A stretch of 64,000 bases of DNA from Curtobacterium sp. VKM Ac-2865 (GCF_015350905.1 NZ_JADKRZ010000006.1:124001-188000); one strand, 5' to 3'. Shown: positions 43,379-51,373, counted from the first letter of the stretch. Program-made: numbers and translations. The notes: generated by a model not told the origin, from the sequence alone.

Positions 43379-43720
43379 GTGAAGTACATCAACTACGACG
43401 GAAGCGTCATCATGACGGGCGATCGCATCGCCGAAGCGCTCGCTGACTATGCGGCGGTACTCGGAGCGAACGGGCGTACGGACGCGGTCCACGTCCCGAC
43501 CATCGGTGCCGACGGAGCGATCGAGACGTCGACGGTCCTGGTCGGACCGGCGAGCGAGCTCGTGCTGACCCAGGCCCCGGACGACGAACTCGACCTCGAG
43601 GACCCCGGCTTCATCCGGCGACTCCGCGACGCCGCCGCGAAGGCCGGGCCGGAACAGCCGCTCTACGCGGACGGCCGGACGCCCTTCGCCGGTGTCAACG
43701 AAGACCCGCAGCCCGTCTAG
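43379..43720 (+). CDS. uncharacterised 113-residue protein
   Basis: A small soluble acidic protein starting VKYINYDGSVIMTGDRIAEALADYAAVLGANGR. GGAGG lies 7 nt before the GTG and TACCTT stands further upstream as a -10, so this gene has a conventional leader. The first lines resemble an antitoxin- or SPP1-like small protein only loosely. I do not recognise the family. It is followed by a perfect hairpin. Confidence 0.6.
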   Translation: MKYINYDGSVIMTGDRIAEALADYAAVLGANGRTDAVHVPTIGADGAIETSTVLVGPASELVLTQAPDDELDLEDPGFIRRLRDAAAKAGPEQPLYADGRTPFAGVNEDPQPV

Positions 43721-43744
43721 GACCGCGGCCACGGGCCGTCACGA

Positions 43745-43776
43745 CGAAACGCCGCCGAGGAATCGGCGGCGTTTCG
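43745..43776. terminator. perfect hairpin terminator
   Basis: 14-bp arms CGAAACGCCGCCGA/TCGGCGGCGTTTCG around a GGAA tetraloop, 24 bp after the preceding stop. A GNRA-type loop adds stability. Confidence 0.85.
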
Positions 43777-43829
43777 CGTGTCCGGCAGGACCGGACGAGT
43801 CTGGTCAGTGACCGGACGGGAGGCTCGGG

Positions 43830-44117
43830 TCAGGCTGCGAGCGCGAGCTCCGACCGGCGGATGGTGACCGCCTGGAGGATGGTGCGGCTGGCTTCGCCGC
43901 GCCAGGACCGACCGGGGACGGTCCAGCCGGCTTCGCCGTCGACCTCGACACGGGTGCCGGGGGTGACGAAGAGGTCCAGCGTGTCGACTGGCACGCGCAC
44001 GAGGTACTCGCGCTGGGTGTCGGCGTCGCGCACGGGGAACTCGGCGATGCGGTCGGGGGAGATGGCGGGCGCCGCGATGGCGGTCCCGAGGATGGTGATG
44101 CGTTCGTTGCTGGTCAT
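43830..44117 (-). CDS. uncharacterised 95-residue protein, possible OB-fold
   Basis: A small protein starting MTSNERITILGTAIAAPAIS. The ITILGTAIAAPAISPD ... REYLVRVPVDTLDLFVTPGTRVEVDGEAGW pattern resembles the first strands of a single-stranded-DNA-binding OB fold, but the resemblance is weak and no aromatic DNA-binding set is seen. The final stretch overlaps a GGACGGGAGGCTCG half-hairpin (43814-43827) just past its stop. The ribosome site is CAGGAAGACAGC, about 10 nt before the ATG. Confidence 0.55.
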   Translation of the reverse strand: MTSNERITILGTAIAAPAISPDRIAEFPVRDADTQREYLVRVPVDTLDLFVTPGTRVEVDGEAGWTVPGRSWRGEASRTILQAVTIRRSELALAA

Positions 44118-44457
44118 GGTGCTGTCTTCCTGGGCTGCTGGCGTCCCGCGGTGCGGTCCGACGGACGACTGGTGTCGCATCGGTCGCGTGGTGCGGGTCC
44201 GCGCACGTCGGAATTCGACGTGCTGCTCGGCCTGGTCCGTGTGATCGGACGTGCGGGCGAGCGGTTGTCTCGTGGGAATGCGACTCGGGTGAGCCGGTGC
44301 GAGACGAGGTGGTGTGAGCGAGTCAGATGGGTTCGCTGCAATGCACCAACAGCACACAGTACGGCACGCTCGACGAGATGTCCACCCTCCGACAGGAGGA
44401 GGAACGGACTGGAAGCTCGTGGCGGCGCTGCCACGAGCCTCCAGTCCTCCGATCGGG
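44118..44457. other. gene-free stretch between 43830 gene and PEP-mutase-family gene
   Basis: About 340 bp with no supported coding region on either strand. It holds the leader of the minus-strand 95-residue protein and, at its right end, the terminator hairpin of the convergent-facing side. The middle is less GC-rich than the flanks, with GATGGGTTCGCTGCAATGC and AACAGCACACAGTACGG type sequence, and shows no long dyad. Confidence 0.4.
44406..44447 (-). terminator. hairpin terminator of the PEP-mutase-family gene
   Basis: 18-bp arms with one mismatch (left GGACTGGAAGCTCGTGGC) and a 6-nt loop, 10 bp past the stop in the gene's direction. It is the most diverged member of the recurrent hairpin family. 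Confidence 0.82.
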
Positions 44458-45234
44458 TCAGTTGAGCGTCGGGGTGTCCTCCGGCACGACGCCACCGCCG
44501 TAGAGGTCCGTGGCCAGGTCGCGGAGCGCGCGGAGCGCGACGCGCTGCGTGAGCGGACCGTACGAGATGCGGGCGACTCCGAGGGCTTCGTAGTCCGCTG
44601 CGGGGAGCGCCCCGGGCAGGCCGATGACGCTGAGCTTGCCGCGGCCGAGTCCCTCGACGAGCTGCTCGACGACGTCACGCTGGATCGCGCCGGGGACGAA
44701 GACGAGCGGTGCGCCGGCGTCGAGGAACGCCTTGCCGCGGGCGATGGCGTCCGCGATGCTCTCCTCGATCGGTCGGTCCCCGCCCTTGGCGATGGCGTCG
44801 GTGCGGGCGTTCAGCTGGAAGGCGACACCCTCCTGCTCGGCGGCCTGCACGATCGCCGCGACACGGGCGACGGCCTCGTCGAACGGACGCAGGCGGTCCT
44901 CGACGTTCGCGCCGACGATCCCAAAGCCGATCGCACGGCGGATGGTCTCGGCCGGGTCCTCGTAGCCGTCGTCGAGGTCCGCGGTCACCGGCAGGTCGAC
45001 GGCCTCGGCCACGATGCGGGCGCCCTGCAGTGCGAGGTCCAGTGGCATGCCGCCGTCGTCGTACCCGTACGAGGCGGCGATCGAGTGCCCGGCGGTCGCG
45101 ATGGCCGTCGTCTCGGGGAGGGCCGCCACGGTCTTCGCGCTGATCGCGTCCCACACGTTCACGACGCGGAGGATCTCGGGGGCTTCGTGCAGGGACTTCA
45201 GTGTCTGCGCCTTGTCGGCGGTGCTGCTGCTCAT
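44458..45234 (-). CDS. isocitrate lyase/PEP mutase family protein
   Basis: A 258-residue TIM-barrel enzyme of the PEP mutase/isocitrate lyase superfamily. VVNVWDAISAKTV opens the barrel, TADLDDGYEDPAETIRRAIGFGIVGANVEDR gives the Mg2+-binding acidic residues, and VAFQLNARTDAIAKGG follows. It lacks the KKCGH loop of isocitrate lyase and so is more like the oxaloacetate hydrolase or methylisocitrate lyase-like subgroup of unknown substrate. The ATG lies 7 nt after TACGCT (minus strand, 45242-45247). Divergent from the MalY-like gene. Confidence 0.88.
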   Translation of the reverse strand: MSSSTADKAQTLKSLHEAPEILRVVNVWDAISAKTVAALPETTAIATAGHSIAASYGYDDGGMPLDLALQGARIVAEAVDLPVTADLDDGYEDPAETIRRAIGFGIVGANVEDRLRPFDEAVARVAAIVQAAEQEGVAFQLNARTDAIAKGGDRPIEESIADAIARGKAFLDAGAPLVFVPGAIQRDVVEQLVEGLGRGKLSVIGLPGALPAADYEALGVARISYGPLTQRVALRALRDLATDLYGGGVVPEDTPTLN

Positions 45235-45345
45235 GCGATCGAGCGTAGGCCGACGGGTCGGCCCCCGGCCGGAGCGTGACCGGAAGACGACGCGGGATGA
45301 CGCGCGGACTCGCGCCGAGCCTCCAGGGCGGTGCATCCTGGGGAC

Positions 45346-46533
45346 ATGGCGAGCGACGAGGAGGACCCGGTCGGCACGCTCCGCGGGGTCCGCACGAGCA
45401 TCAAGTGGACGCGCTACGCGCCCGACGTGCTGCCCCTGTTCGTCGCCGAGATGGACCACGAGGTGGCGCCCGAGATCCGGCAGGCGCTGGTCGAGCGCGT
45501 GCAGCAGTCCGACCTCGGGTACCTCGACGGGCCCGGGCCGCTCGCACCGGCCTTCGCGCAGTTCGCCCGGGAGCGCTGGGACTGGGACGTCGACCCCGCC
45601 CGGGTGTACCTGGCGACCGACGTCAGCGTGGGGATCGTCGAGACCCTGCGCCTCGCACTGCCCGACGGTGGCCGTGTCGCGATCACCCCGCCGGTGTACC
45701 CGCCGTTCTTCGAGCTCGTCGAGGAAGCCCGATGTCAGGTCGAGGAGGTCCCCCTCACCGAGCGGTGGGGTGTGTACCGGCTCGACCTCGACGGCCTCGA
45801 GCGGGCCTTCGCCGACGGCGTCCGCGTCTTCCTGCTCTGCAACCCGCACAACCCCGTCGGGCTCGTGCACGACCGCGCCGACCTCCAGGCTCTCGCGGCG
45901 CTGGCCGCCCGGTACGACGTGCTCGTCATCAGCGACGAGATCCACGCCCCGCTCACCCACCCGGGCGTGCAGTTCACCCCGTTCGCCGCGATCGCCGAAC
46001 CGCTCGGTGCGCGGAGCGTGTGCGTGACGTCGGCGAGCAAGGGGTGGAACCTCGCGGGCGTGAAGTGCTCGGTCATCGTCGCCGGGGACGCTCGGACCGC
46101 CCAGCTCCTCGACACGTTGTGGGAGGAGGTCGCCTGTCGGACGAGCATCCTCGGCCTGCACGCGAACCTCGCCGCGTTCACGCTGGCGGTCGGGTGGCTC
46201 GACGACGTCATCGACCGGATCGTCGCCAACGACCGGCTGCTCGCGAAGCTGCTGGCCGAACATCTGCCCGGGGTCGTCTACGCCCGGCCGCGTGCTGGCT
46301 ACCTGGCGTGGCTGGACTTCCGCGGGCTCGGTCTCGGGGACGACCCGGCCGTCCAGCTCCGTGAGCACGCGTTCGTCGCCTTGAACTCCGGGCTGCCCTT
46401 CGGCACCGAGGGCCGGGGCTTCGCACGCATCAACCTGGCGTGCTCGCCGGACACCCTGCGCGAGGCGGTGCTGCGGATCGCTGCGGCCTACCCGTCGAGC
46501 GCGCAGGAGGGTGTGGTCTGGCACGTGGCCTGA
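45346..46533 (+). CDS. MalY/PatB family C-S lyase (class I/II aminotransferase fold)
   Basis: A 395-residue PLP enzyme. WTRYAPDVLPLFVAEMDHEV is the N-terminal hallmark of MalY/PatB cystathionine beta-lyases, LCNPHNPVGLVHD and VISDEIHAPLTHPGVQFTPF set the cofactor pocket, and CVTSASKGWNLAGVKCSVIVAG carries the Schiff-base lysine. The family cleaves cystathionine or cysteine S-conjugates to pyruvate, ammonia and a thiol. The ATG used has GGGGAC just before it; an in-frame GTG five codons earlier is possible. Confidence 0.9.
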   Translation: MASDEEDPVGTLRGVRTSIKWTRYAPDVLPLFVAEMDHEVAPEIRQALVERVQQSDLGYLDGPGPLAPAFAQFARERWDWDVDPARVYLATDVSVGIVETLRLALPDGGRVAITPPVYPPFFELVEEARCQVEEVPLTERWGVYRLDLDGLERAFADGVRVFLLCNPHNPVGLVHDRADLQALAALAARYDVLVISDEIHAPLTHPGVQFTPFAAIAEPLGARSVCVTSASKGWNLAGVKCSVIVAGDARTAQLLDTLWEEVACRTSILGLHANLAAFTLAVGWLDDVIDRIVANDRLLAKLLAEHLPGVVYARPRAGYLAWLDFRGLGLGDDPAVQLREHAFVALNSGLPFGTEGRGFARINLACSPDTLREAVLRIAAAYPSSAQEGVVWHVA

Positions 46534-46617
46534 CGCGCCCTGTCCTGCAGACCGCTGGCCGCTGCTCGGTCCTCCACAGACACTGGCTGACCACGCTCCG
46601 TCCACCGACCTGCACCA

Positions 46618-46695
46618 GGACGTCGTCGACGTCCCTGCCTCGGCCATTGTCGAGGCATGCAACGCCACACCTGTCTGACTAGTACGAGTAGACAG
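46618..46695. promoter_or_regulatory. dyads upstream of hicA
   Basis: GGACGTCGTCGACGTCC (46618-46634) is a perfect 8-bp-arm palindrome. CTGTCTGACT (46671-46680) pairs with AGTAGACAG (46687-46695) apart from one bulged base. The second overlaps a TAGACA -10-like element, and is a candidate site for the HTH-bearing HicB protein. Confidence 0.5.
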
Positions 46696-46724
46696 TCTTG
46701 CCAATTGCAGGTTGGGCATCTACC

Positions 46725-46931
46725 GTGAAGCGGAGAGCGCTGATCGGCGAGTTGGTCCAACTGGCACGGCGACAGGGTGTCGAGTTCGTGTTGTGGCGGC
46801 ACGGGGGACGGCATGACGTGTACCGGTTCGGTCAGCTGACCGTCGTCGTTCCGCGGCACCGCGAGATCGACGAGCGGACTGCTCGCTGGATCCTCCGCGA
46901 CTGCGAACGAGAAGGAGATGAGCGGAGATGA
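46725..46931 (+). CDS. hicA: HicA-like mRNA interferase toxin
   Basis: A 68-residue double-stranded-RNA-binding-fold protein. VEFVLWRHGGRHDVYRFG matches the HicA core with the catalytic His30, and VVVPRHREIDERTARWILRDCE matches its second half. GTG start, with an upstream TTG at 46698 as a longer alternative. It overlaps the HicB gene as ATGA. The order toxin before antitoxin is usual for HicAB. Base composition is lower in GC than the neighbours. Confidence 0.78.
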   Translation: MKRRALIGELVQLARRQGVEFVLWRHGGRHDVYRFGQLTVVVPRHREIDERTARWILRDCEREGDERR

Positions 46932-47305
46932 GCCGACACGTCGTGCGGGCCGAGCGCAGCAAGCAGTACTGGGTGATCTGGATCGACGGCGATCCGCGCA
47001 CGCAGGCGAAGCGTGTCCGTGACATCGAGCTGATGGCGCGTGACTGGCTCTCGCTGATGCACGAGCGTGAGCCGGACACGTTCGACCTCGACGTCGAGGT
47101 GGTCATGCCGAAGACCGCGCAGGCGCACCTCGACCGCGCCGCGGTGCTTCGCGAGGAGTCGGAACGCGCACGAGCAGCAGCGACGAAGGAGACGGTGGCA
47201 GCCGCTGTCGTGCTGCATGACTCCGGCATGACGGTGCGGGAGATCGGTCCGTTGCTCCACGTGTCCCATCAGCGGGCGCAGCAGCTGGTGGCCGCGGGAC
47301 GGTGA
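46928..47305 (+). CDS. hicB: HicB-like antitoxin with C-terminal HTH
   Basis: A 125-residue protein with an N-terminal partial RNase H-like HicB fold (YWVIWIDGDPRTQAKRVRDIELMARDWLSLM, seen here as WIDGDPRTQAKRVRDIE) that should bind and inhibit HicA, a helical linker rich in Glu/Arg/Ala (about 65-100), and a C-terminal helix-turn-helix (MTVREIGPLLHVSHQRAQQLV) for repression. Coupled to hicA by an ATGA overlap. Confidence 0.78.
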   Translation: MSRHVVRAERSKQYWVIWIDGDPRTQAKRVRDIELMARDWLSLMHEREPDTFDLDVEVVMPKTAQAHLDRAAVLREESERARAAATKETVAAAVVLHDSGMTVREIGPLLHVSHQRAQQLVAAGR

Positions 47306-47308
47306 GGC

Positions 47309-47512
47309 TCAGCCGTCGATGTAGTGGTTCCGACCGAGGACGCGGACGTGCAGGTCGACCTCGCTGGCGGGCACCTCGTCGGTGCGCGACACCCACTGCC
47401 GGGCGGCGAACCCGACGGACGACCACCGCGAGACCTCGGTGACGAGGAACCCGTCGATGAACACCTGCCACATGCCCTGTTCGCGGACGGCCTGGACCTC
47501 GTGCGTCGTCAT
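47309..47512 (-). CDS. solitary HicB-fold-like small protein
   Basis: A 67-residue protein whose sequence tracks the N-terminal HicB domain next door: QVFIDGFLVTEVSRW against VIWIDGDPRTQAKRV, and AARQWVSRTDE against MARDWLSLMHE, then SEVDLHVRVLG against TFDLDVEVVMP. It has no HTH. The ATG lies 6 nt after TACGCT (minus strand, 47519-47524), giving it an independent leaderless promoter. It is convergent with hicB by 4 bp. It may be an extra or decoy antitoxin domain; this is inference from similarity read by eye. Confidence 0.65.
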   Translation of the reverse strand: MTTHEVQAVREQGMWQVFIDGFLVTEVSRWSSVGFAARQWVSRTDEVPASEVDLHVRVLGRNHYIDG

Positions 47513-47572
47513 GCGGCGAGCGTAGCAACGCCGGGCCCGGGCCCGAGCCCGTCGTGACGCCCGACGCCGGCC

Positions 47573-48055
47573 TCAGAGGTCGAGCACCATCGCGACGTCG
47601 GCCCGTACGTAGGGGCTCGGGTGCCGTTCCTCGTCGGTCAGGTGCCGGAAGCCCGACGTCTCGTAGAGGTGCACGGCACTGGCGAGCGCGGAGTTCGTCT
47701 CGAGGGTGATGCGCTGTGCTCCGAGCGCGCGTGCCCGGTCGATCGCCGCACGGATGAGCCGACGGCCGGTGCCGTGCCCCTGGTGGTCGGGGGAGACGGC
47801 CATCTTGACGAGGTCGAACACGCCCTCGCCCTCGGGCGCGATCCCCACGCAGCCGACCACCTCGTCGCCGAGCCGCGCGACGAACACCGCCCCGCCGGGC
47901 TCGATGATGCGGCCGGCCGGGTCGCCGAGGATCGCGCGGTCTGCATCCTCGAGCGTGAAGAACCGGGTGATCCAGGCCTCGTTGAGCGTGCGGAACGCGT
48001 CGGCGTCGGCGGGGGTCCTGAGGTCGTCGATGATGACGGAGACGGTGTCGGGCAT
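47573..48055 (-). CDS. GNAT family N-acetyltransferase
   Basis: A 160-residue acetyltransferase. VFVARLGDEVVGCVGIAPEG and VFDLVKMAVSPDHQGHGTGRRLIRAAIDRARALG contain the acetyl-CoA pyrophosphate loop (QGHGTGR), and ITLETNSALASAVHLYETSGFRHL is the C-terminal motif. The substrate is not predictable. The ATG has GAGG about 7 nt upstream; an earlier in-frame ATG adds 12 residues. It diverges from a LysR regulator that might control it. Confidence 0.88.
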   Translation of the reverse strand: MPDTVSVIIDDLRTPADADAFRTLNEAWITRFFTLEDADRAILGDPAGRIIEPGGAVFVARLGDEVVGCVGIAPEGEGVFDLVKMAVSPDHQGHGTGRRLIRAAIDRARALGAQRITLETNSALASAVHLYETSGFRHLTDEERHPSPYVRADVAMVLDL

Positions 48056-48123
48056 GCACTCATCCTCGGCCGCTGAGGAAGTCACGTCCAATACTCGTTC
48101 GCGCTGATCGATACGCTTGGTGC

Positions 48124-49005
48124 ATGGATCACCTCGACGTCGACCTGCGACAGCTCCGTGCGTTCTTGGCGGTCGCCGACGAGCTGCACTTCGGTCGGGC
48201 AGCCACGGCGTTGCACATGGCCCAGCCGGCGCTGTCGCAGCAGATCCGCCGGACGGAGCGGGCGCTCGGCGTCGACTTGTTCGTCCGGACGTCGCGGAGC
48301 GTCGCGTTGACCCCGGCCGGACGCGTGCTGCACGGCCGTGCCCGGTCGCTCCTGGCCCAGGCCGCCCGGGACCTCGACGAGACGGTGCGGGTGGGGCGTG
48401 GCGAGGTCGGTCGGCTGGACGTCGGGTTCGTCGTGTCGGCGCTGCCGCTCGGCCCGATCGAACGCGTCCAGCGCTTCCGGGAGCGCCACCCGCTCGTCCG
48501 CGTCGAACTCACCGAGGGCTACACGTCCAGGCTGCTCGCCCGCATCGTCCGCGGTGAGCTCGACCTGGCGATCGTGCGGGACCCCGACCCGACCGAGGGC
48601 CTCCGCACCACGCTGTTCCGGAGCGAGCCGTTCGTCGCCGCGGTGCCCCGGACACACCGCTTCGCCGAGCGGACGGAGATCGCCGGGTCAGAGCTCCTCG
48701 ACGACCCGTTCGTGTTCTTCCCGCCCGAGGCCGGTGCCGTCGCGACCGAGCGCAACCTAGCCCCCGTCGTGTCGGACGGTCGGCGCCCGGTCGTCGTGCA
48801 GGAGGCGACCACGTGGGCGACCGTCCTGCACCTGGTCGGCGTCGGGCTGGGCGTGACGGTGGCCCCGGCGAGTGCGACGCTCGCGGCGCCGGACACGGTC
48901 GTCCTGCTGCCGGTCACGGGGGACCACCGCAGTGAACTGTGCTGGGCATCACGGGCAGACGACGACCGCGAGGTGCTGCGCAACTTCATGGCCGCGACCG
49001 ACTGA
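48124..49005 (+). CDS. LysR family transcriptional regulator
   Basis: A 293-residue regulator with an N-terminal winged helix (about 6-65: LRAFLAVADELHFGRAATALHMAQPALSQQIRRTERALG, seen as HFGRAATALHMAQPALSQQI) and a periplasmic-binding-protein-like effector domain. The ATG lies 6 nt after TACGCT (48112-48117). It is divergent from the GNAT gene with 68 bp between starts, the common layout in which a LysR protein controls its neighbour. Confidence 0.92.
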   Translation: MDHLDVDLRQLRAFLAVADELHFGRAATALHMAQPALSQQIRRTERALGVDLFVRTSRSVALTPAGRVLHGRARSLLAQAARDLDETVRVGRGEVGRLDVGFVVSALPLGPIERVQRFRERHPLVRVELTEGYTSRLLARIVRGELDLAIVRDPDPTEGLRTTLFRSEPFVAAVPRTHRFAERTEIAGSELLDDPFVFFPPEAGAVATERNLAPVVSDGRRPVVVQEATTWATVLHLVGVGLGVTVAPASATLAAPDTVVLLPVTGDHRSELCWASRADDDREVLRNFMAATD

Positions 49006-49068
49006 CGCCCGCCCCAGAACCGCGGGCCCAGCACCGCAGCACCCAGCACCGCCGCACCAGCACAGCCC

Positions 49069-49326
49069 TCACCCCAGCGGCAGCACCGGCGCCCGCTGGT
49101 CGCCGAGCTCGTCCTCGCGCCATGGGTCTGACCCGCGCAGCGTCAACCCGAGCTGCACGAGCACGAACGCCACGTGCGGTTCGACGTCCGGGTCCCATGC
49201 GCCTTCGACCCCGAGGCCGAGTGCGCCGAGTTCGTCGTCGGCCTCGTCGTGCACCGACAACCGCCACCGTCCGTCACCCTGCTCGGACACGACCGCCCAC
49301 CGCGCGGTGGCGAACCGTCCGGTCAC
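49069..49326 (-). CDS. uncharacterised 85-residue protein coupled to the FBP-domain gene
   Basis: A small protein with VTGRFATARWAVVSEQGDGRWRLSVHDEADDELGALGLGVEGAWDPDVEPHV in its first part (landmarks SEQGDGRWRLSV and EGAWDPDVEPHV) and no membrane segment. GTG start overlaps the FBP-domain stop as GTGA, so they are co-translated. Family not recognised; the beta-rich first half could pack against its neighbour. Confidence 0.6.
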   Translation of the reverse strand: MTGRFATARWAVVSEQGDGRWRLSVHDEADDELGALGLGVEGAWDPDVEPHVAFVLVQLGLTLRGSDPWREDELGDQRAPVLPLG

Positions 49327-49805
49327 GCGGTCTTGAGGATGTCCGCCGTGAAGTTCTGCATGCGCTGCAGCAGGGCCTCTCCACGCGTCCGGATGGTCGC
49401 CGGTGGGTTCAGGTGCGGCGGCGCGATGCGGATGAGCAGCGGGCAGCCGAGGTCCTCGCAGATGTAGGTGCCGATGGTGTTGCCGTTCCGGCCGGCTTCA
49501 CCCGCGCGGGCAGCCGAGAACAGGCGCACCTGCGTGGCCGGCTGCGGCGAGTGGCAGAACGAGCACATCGCGGCGATCCCGGGGCGGAGCGACCCGCCTG
49601 CGGAGCGCACGACGATGCCCACGGCGCGGCCATCGATCCACGAGACGATGTAGCCCCGACGCGCGGCCTGCGGGTCGCGCCAGCCCAGGAACTCGCGTTC
49701 GTTCCAGAGCATCTCGTGCAGTCCCGGGATCGGGAGCTGGGCGAGTTCCTCGGGCGTGGCGTTGACGAACGACGATCGGATGTCGGCTTCGGTGAGCGGC
49801 TGCAC
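49323..49805 (-). CDS. FBP domain (treble-clef zinc finger) protein
   Basis: A 160-residue protein with the C-terminal FBP domain of the elongation factor G-binding family. The zinc ligands are in MCSFCHSPQP and YICEDLGCPLLIRI, and RLFSAARAGEAGRNGNTIGTY sits between them. Fibronectin-binding/EF-G-binding protein FusB relatives use this finger to pull EF-G off the ribosome and give fusidic acid tolerance; this protein lacks a long N-terminal helical domain, so resistance is not implied. Confidence 0.85.
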   Translation of the reverse strand: MQPLTEADIRSSFVNATPEELAQLPIPGLHEMLWNEREFLGWRDPQAARRGYIVSWIDGRAVGIVVRSAGGSLRPGIAAMCSFCHSPQPATQVRLFSAARAGEAGRNGNTIGTYICEDLGCPLLIRIAPPHLNPPATIRTRGEALLQRMQNFTADILKTA

Positions 49806-49856
49806 GGTCCCCCTTCAGGCTGTGGACTCGACCACAGTACGCCCGGCCACCGACGT

Positions 49857-49893
49857 CCGGACCGAGCCAGGGCCTCCCGTCCGGCGGGTCCGG
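49857..49893 (-). terminator. hairpin terminator of the M56 peptidase gene
   Basis: CCGGACC (49857-49863) pairs with GGTCCGG (49887-49893) and the enclosed part carries GGGCCTCCCGTCC (49870-49882), one half of the recurrent hairpin motif. It lies 2 bp past the peptidase stop. Confidence 0.6.
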
Positions 49894-49894
49894 T

Positions 49895-50632
49895 TCAGGA
49901 CAGCCTGGAGGCTCGGATCGCCGCGAGCGCGCTCGTCGCGTCCGCCACCAGGACGGCCCGGCGCACCGCGTCGCGTCCGGTGCGGCGGGCGGCTGCGTCG
50001 TCGGCGGCGAACTCGACGAGGACGCGCGTCGAGCGCGCCATGGCGCGCGCGCCGGGGATCCACGGGACGGCGCGTTCGATGGACTCCGCGACCGCGACGG
50101 CTGCCGCGTGACGCTGTCGCAGGTGGGCGCGTTCGTGGGCGACCACGGCCTCCAGCTCGTCGGTGCGGAGCCGGTCGGCCAGGCCGGTGCTCACGAGGAC
50201 CCCGCCGCTGCGGCCCGGGACCGCGCAGGCGAGGGCGTGGTCGGCCTCGACGACGGCGACGATGGTGCCGTCGATCTCGCGGTGTGGGGCGGCGCCGGAG
50301 CGCATGGCCTCGCGGACGGCCCGGTGTTCCGCGCCGGGCCGGACCCGGACGGCGATGACGAAGGCGATGACCGCGAGCACGGCGACCCCGACGTTGAGCC
50401 CGCGGGTGGGGGAGTCGGCGAGGCCGAACGGGTCGGTGATCGGCCGGTTCGCGAGCACCACGAGCGCGATGCCGACGACGAAGCCGAGCGCCCCCAGCAG
50501 CACGGCGACCGACCACGCGACCAAGGCGGTGCGGGGCCGGTCGATCGTCCACGCGGAGCGGGTCAGGACGCGCGGTGCCACGACGACGACCGCGAGTGCC
50601 AGCACGACGAGGACGACACCGGTCACGACCAC
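49895..50632 (-). CDS. M56 family (BlaR1-like) membrane metallopeptidase
   Basis: A 245-residue protein with hydrophobic segments at about 2-20, 38-62 and 78-95, a cytoplasmic domain with the HExxH zinc motif in VVAHERAHLRQRH, and VEFAADDAAARRTG, the third-ligand helix. It is the short BlaR1 form without a penicillin-binding sensor. A BlaI-type repressor gene lies 13 bp upstream, so it likely degrades or relieves that repressor on a signal that is not evident. Confidence 0.88.
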   Translation of the reverse strand: MVVTGVVLVVLALAVVVVAPRVLTRSAWTIDRPRTALVAWSVAVLLGALGFVVGIALVVLANRPITDPFGLADSPTRGLNVGVAVLAVIAFVIAVRVRPGAEHRAVREAMRSGAAPHREIDGTIVAVVEADHALACAVPGRSGGVLVSTGLADRLRTDELEAVVAHERAHLRQRHAAAVAVAESIERAVPWIPGARAMARSTRVLVEFAADDAAARRTGRDAVRRAVLVADATSALAAIRASRLS

Positions 50633-50645
50633 GGGCGGGGGTCCG

Positions 50646-51020
50646 TCAGGAGCGGGCGCGGGCGTCGAGTGCGCGTCGGAGGACGTCGAGGTCGTCCGAG
50701 GCGAGGGACCCCGTGAACTGCAGCAGGGCGGCCTCGCGGTCGGAGGCGGCGGCGAGGGCGGTCGACATCATGGACGCGGTCTGCTCGTCGCGGCTGTTCG
50801 TGGCGCGGAAGGCCAACGGCGCGTCCGAGCGCTGCTCCCGTTCCACGGCCCCCTTGCGGCCGAGGCGGTCGAGCACGGTGAGCACGGTCGTCAGTGCGGG
50901 CCGGGGCTCGGGCACGGCGTCGAGCACCTGGCGGGCGGTCATCGCGCCGTCGGCCGACCAGAGGGTGTCCAGCACCGCCTGCTCGAGCTGCCCACGGGGG
51001 CGCTGTCGTTGTCCTGCCAC
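50646..51020 (-). CDS. BlaI/MecI/CopY family transcriptional repressor
   Basis: A 124-residue protein with an N-terminal winged helix (LEQAVLDTLW, MTARQVLDAV, ALTTVLTVLDRLGRKGAVEREQ) and a dimerisation tail. GTG start 6 nt after TAGAGT (minus strand, 51027-51032). CTCTACGAGAT over that box resembles a short dyad and could be the autorepressor site. It is the partner of the M56 peptidase. Confidence 0.9.
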   Translation of the reverse strand: MAGQRQRPRGQLEQAVLDTLWSADGAMTARQVLDAVPEPRPALTTVLTVLDRLGRKGAVEREQRSDAPLAFRATNSRDEQTASMMSTALAAASDREAALLQFTGSLASDDLDVLRRALDARARS

Positions 51021-51124
51021 CCGAGCACTCTACGAGATGTCGAAGGCCCCGTGCGCGTCACATGCCCGTAACGCGGGGTCGGTATGCTCGCGACGGACAA
51101 CTGAACACCGAGGCCGACCACCCG

Positions 51125-51346
51125 CCGCGGGAGACGTCGCCCGCCCTGCCGTTCACACCGGCGGACGCGCGACACCGAAGGAGCATCCTCCCCGTCAATC
51201 TCTCAGGTCCAACACCGCAGCGGACAGGCCACTCTGAAAAGCAGACGCTCCCGTGACCCACCGGGTCCGGACGTCTCGCCCACGGTGAAAGCCGCCGGAC
51301 CTCACGGGCCGCGGTGAAACTCTCAGGCACATGACAGAGGGGGAGT
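51125..51346 (+). ncRNA. tandem glycine riboswitch upstream of gcvT
   Basis: Two glycine aptamers in series. Aptamer 1 shows CGGGAGA (about 51128), ACCGAAGGAGCA (51174-51185) and ATCTCTCAGGT (51198-51208). Aptamer 2 shows CACGGTGAAAGCCGCCGG (51281-51296), GGTGAAACTCTCAGGCAC (51313-51330) and ACAGAGGGGGAG (51334-51345). This order is that of known gcvT riboswitches, which turn the glycine cleavage operon on when glycine is abundant. Boundaries are approximate. Confidence 0.92.
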
Positions 51347-51373
51347 TCCACCCGGCGATCGTCGTCGGGTGCC

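Noticed and set aside
42428-47512. Two toxin-antitoxin modules as a defence island
   Set aside because: They are separated by ordinary metabolic genes, and no restriction, CBASS, BREX or similar components are found.
49323-49805. FBP-domain protein as a fusidic acid resistance gene
   Set aside because: Only the zinc finger is shared with FusB; the N-terminal helical part needed for EF-G binding is missing.
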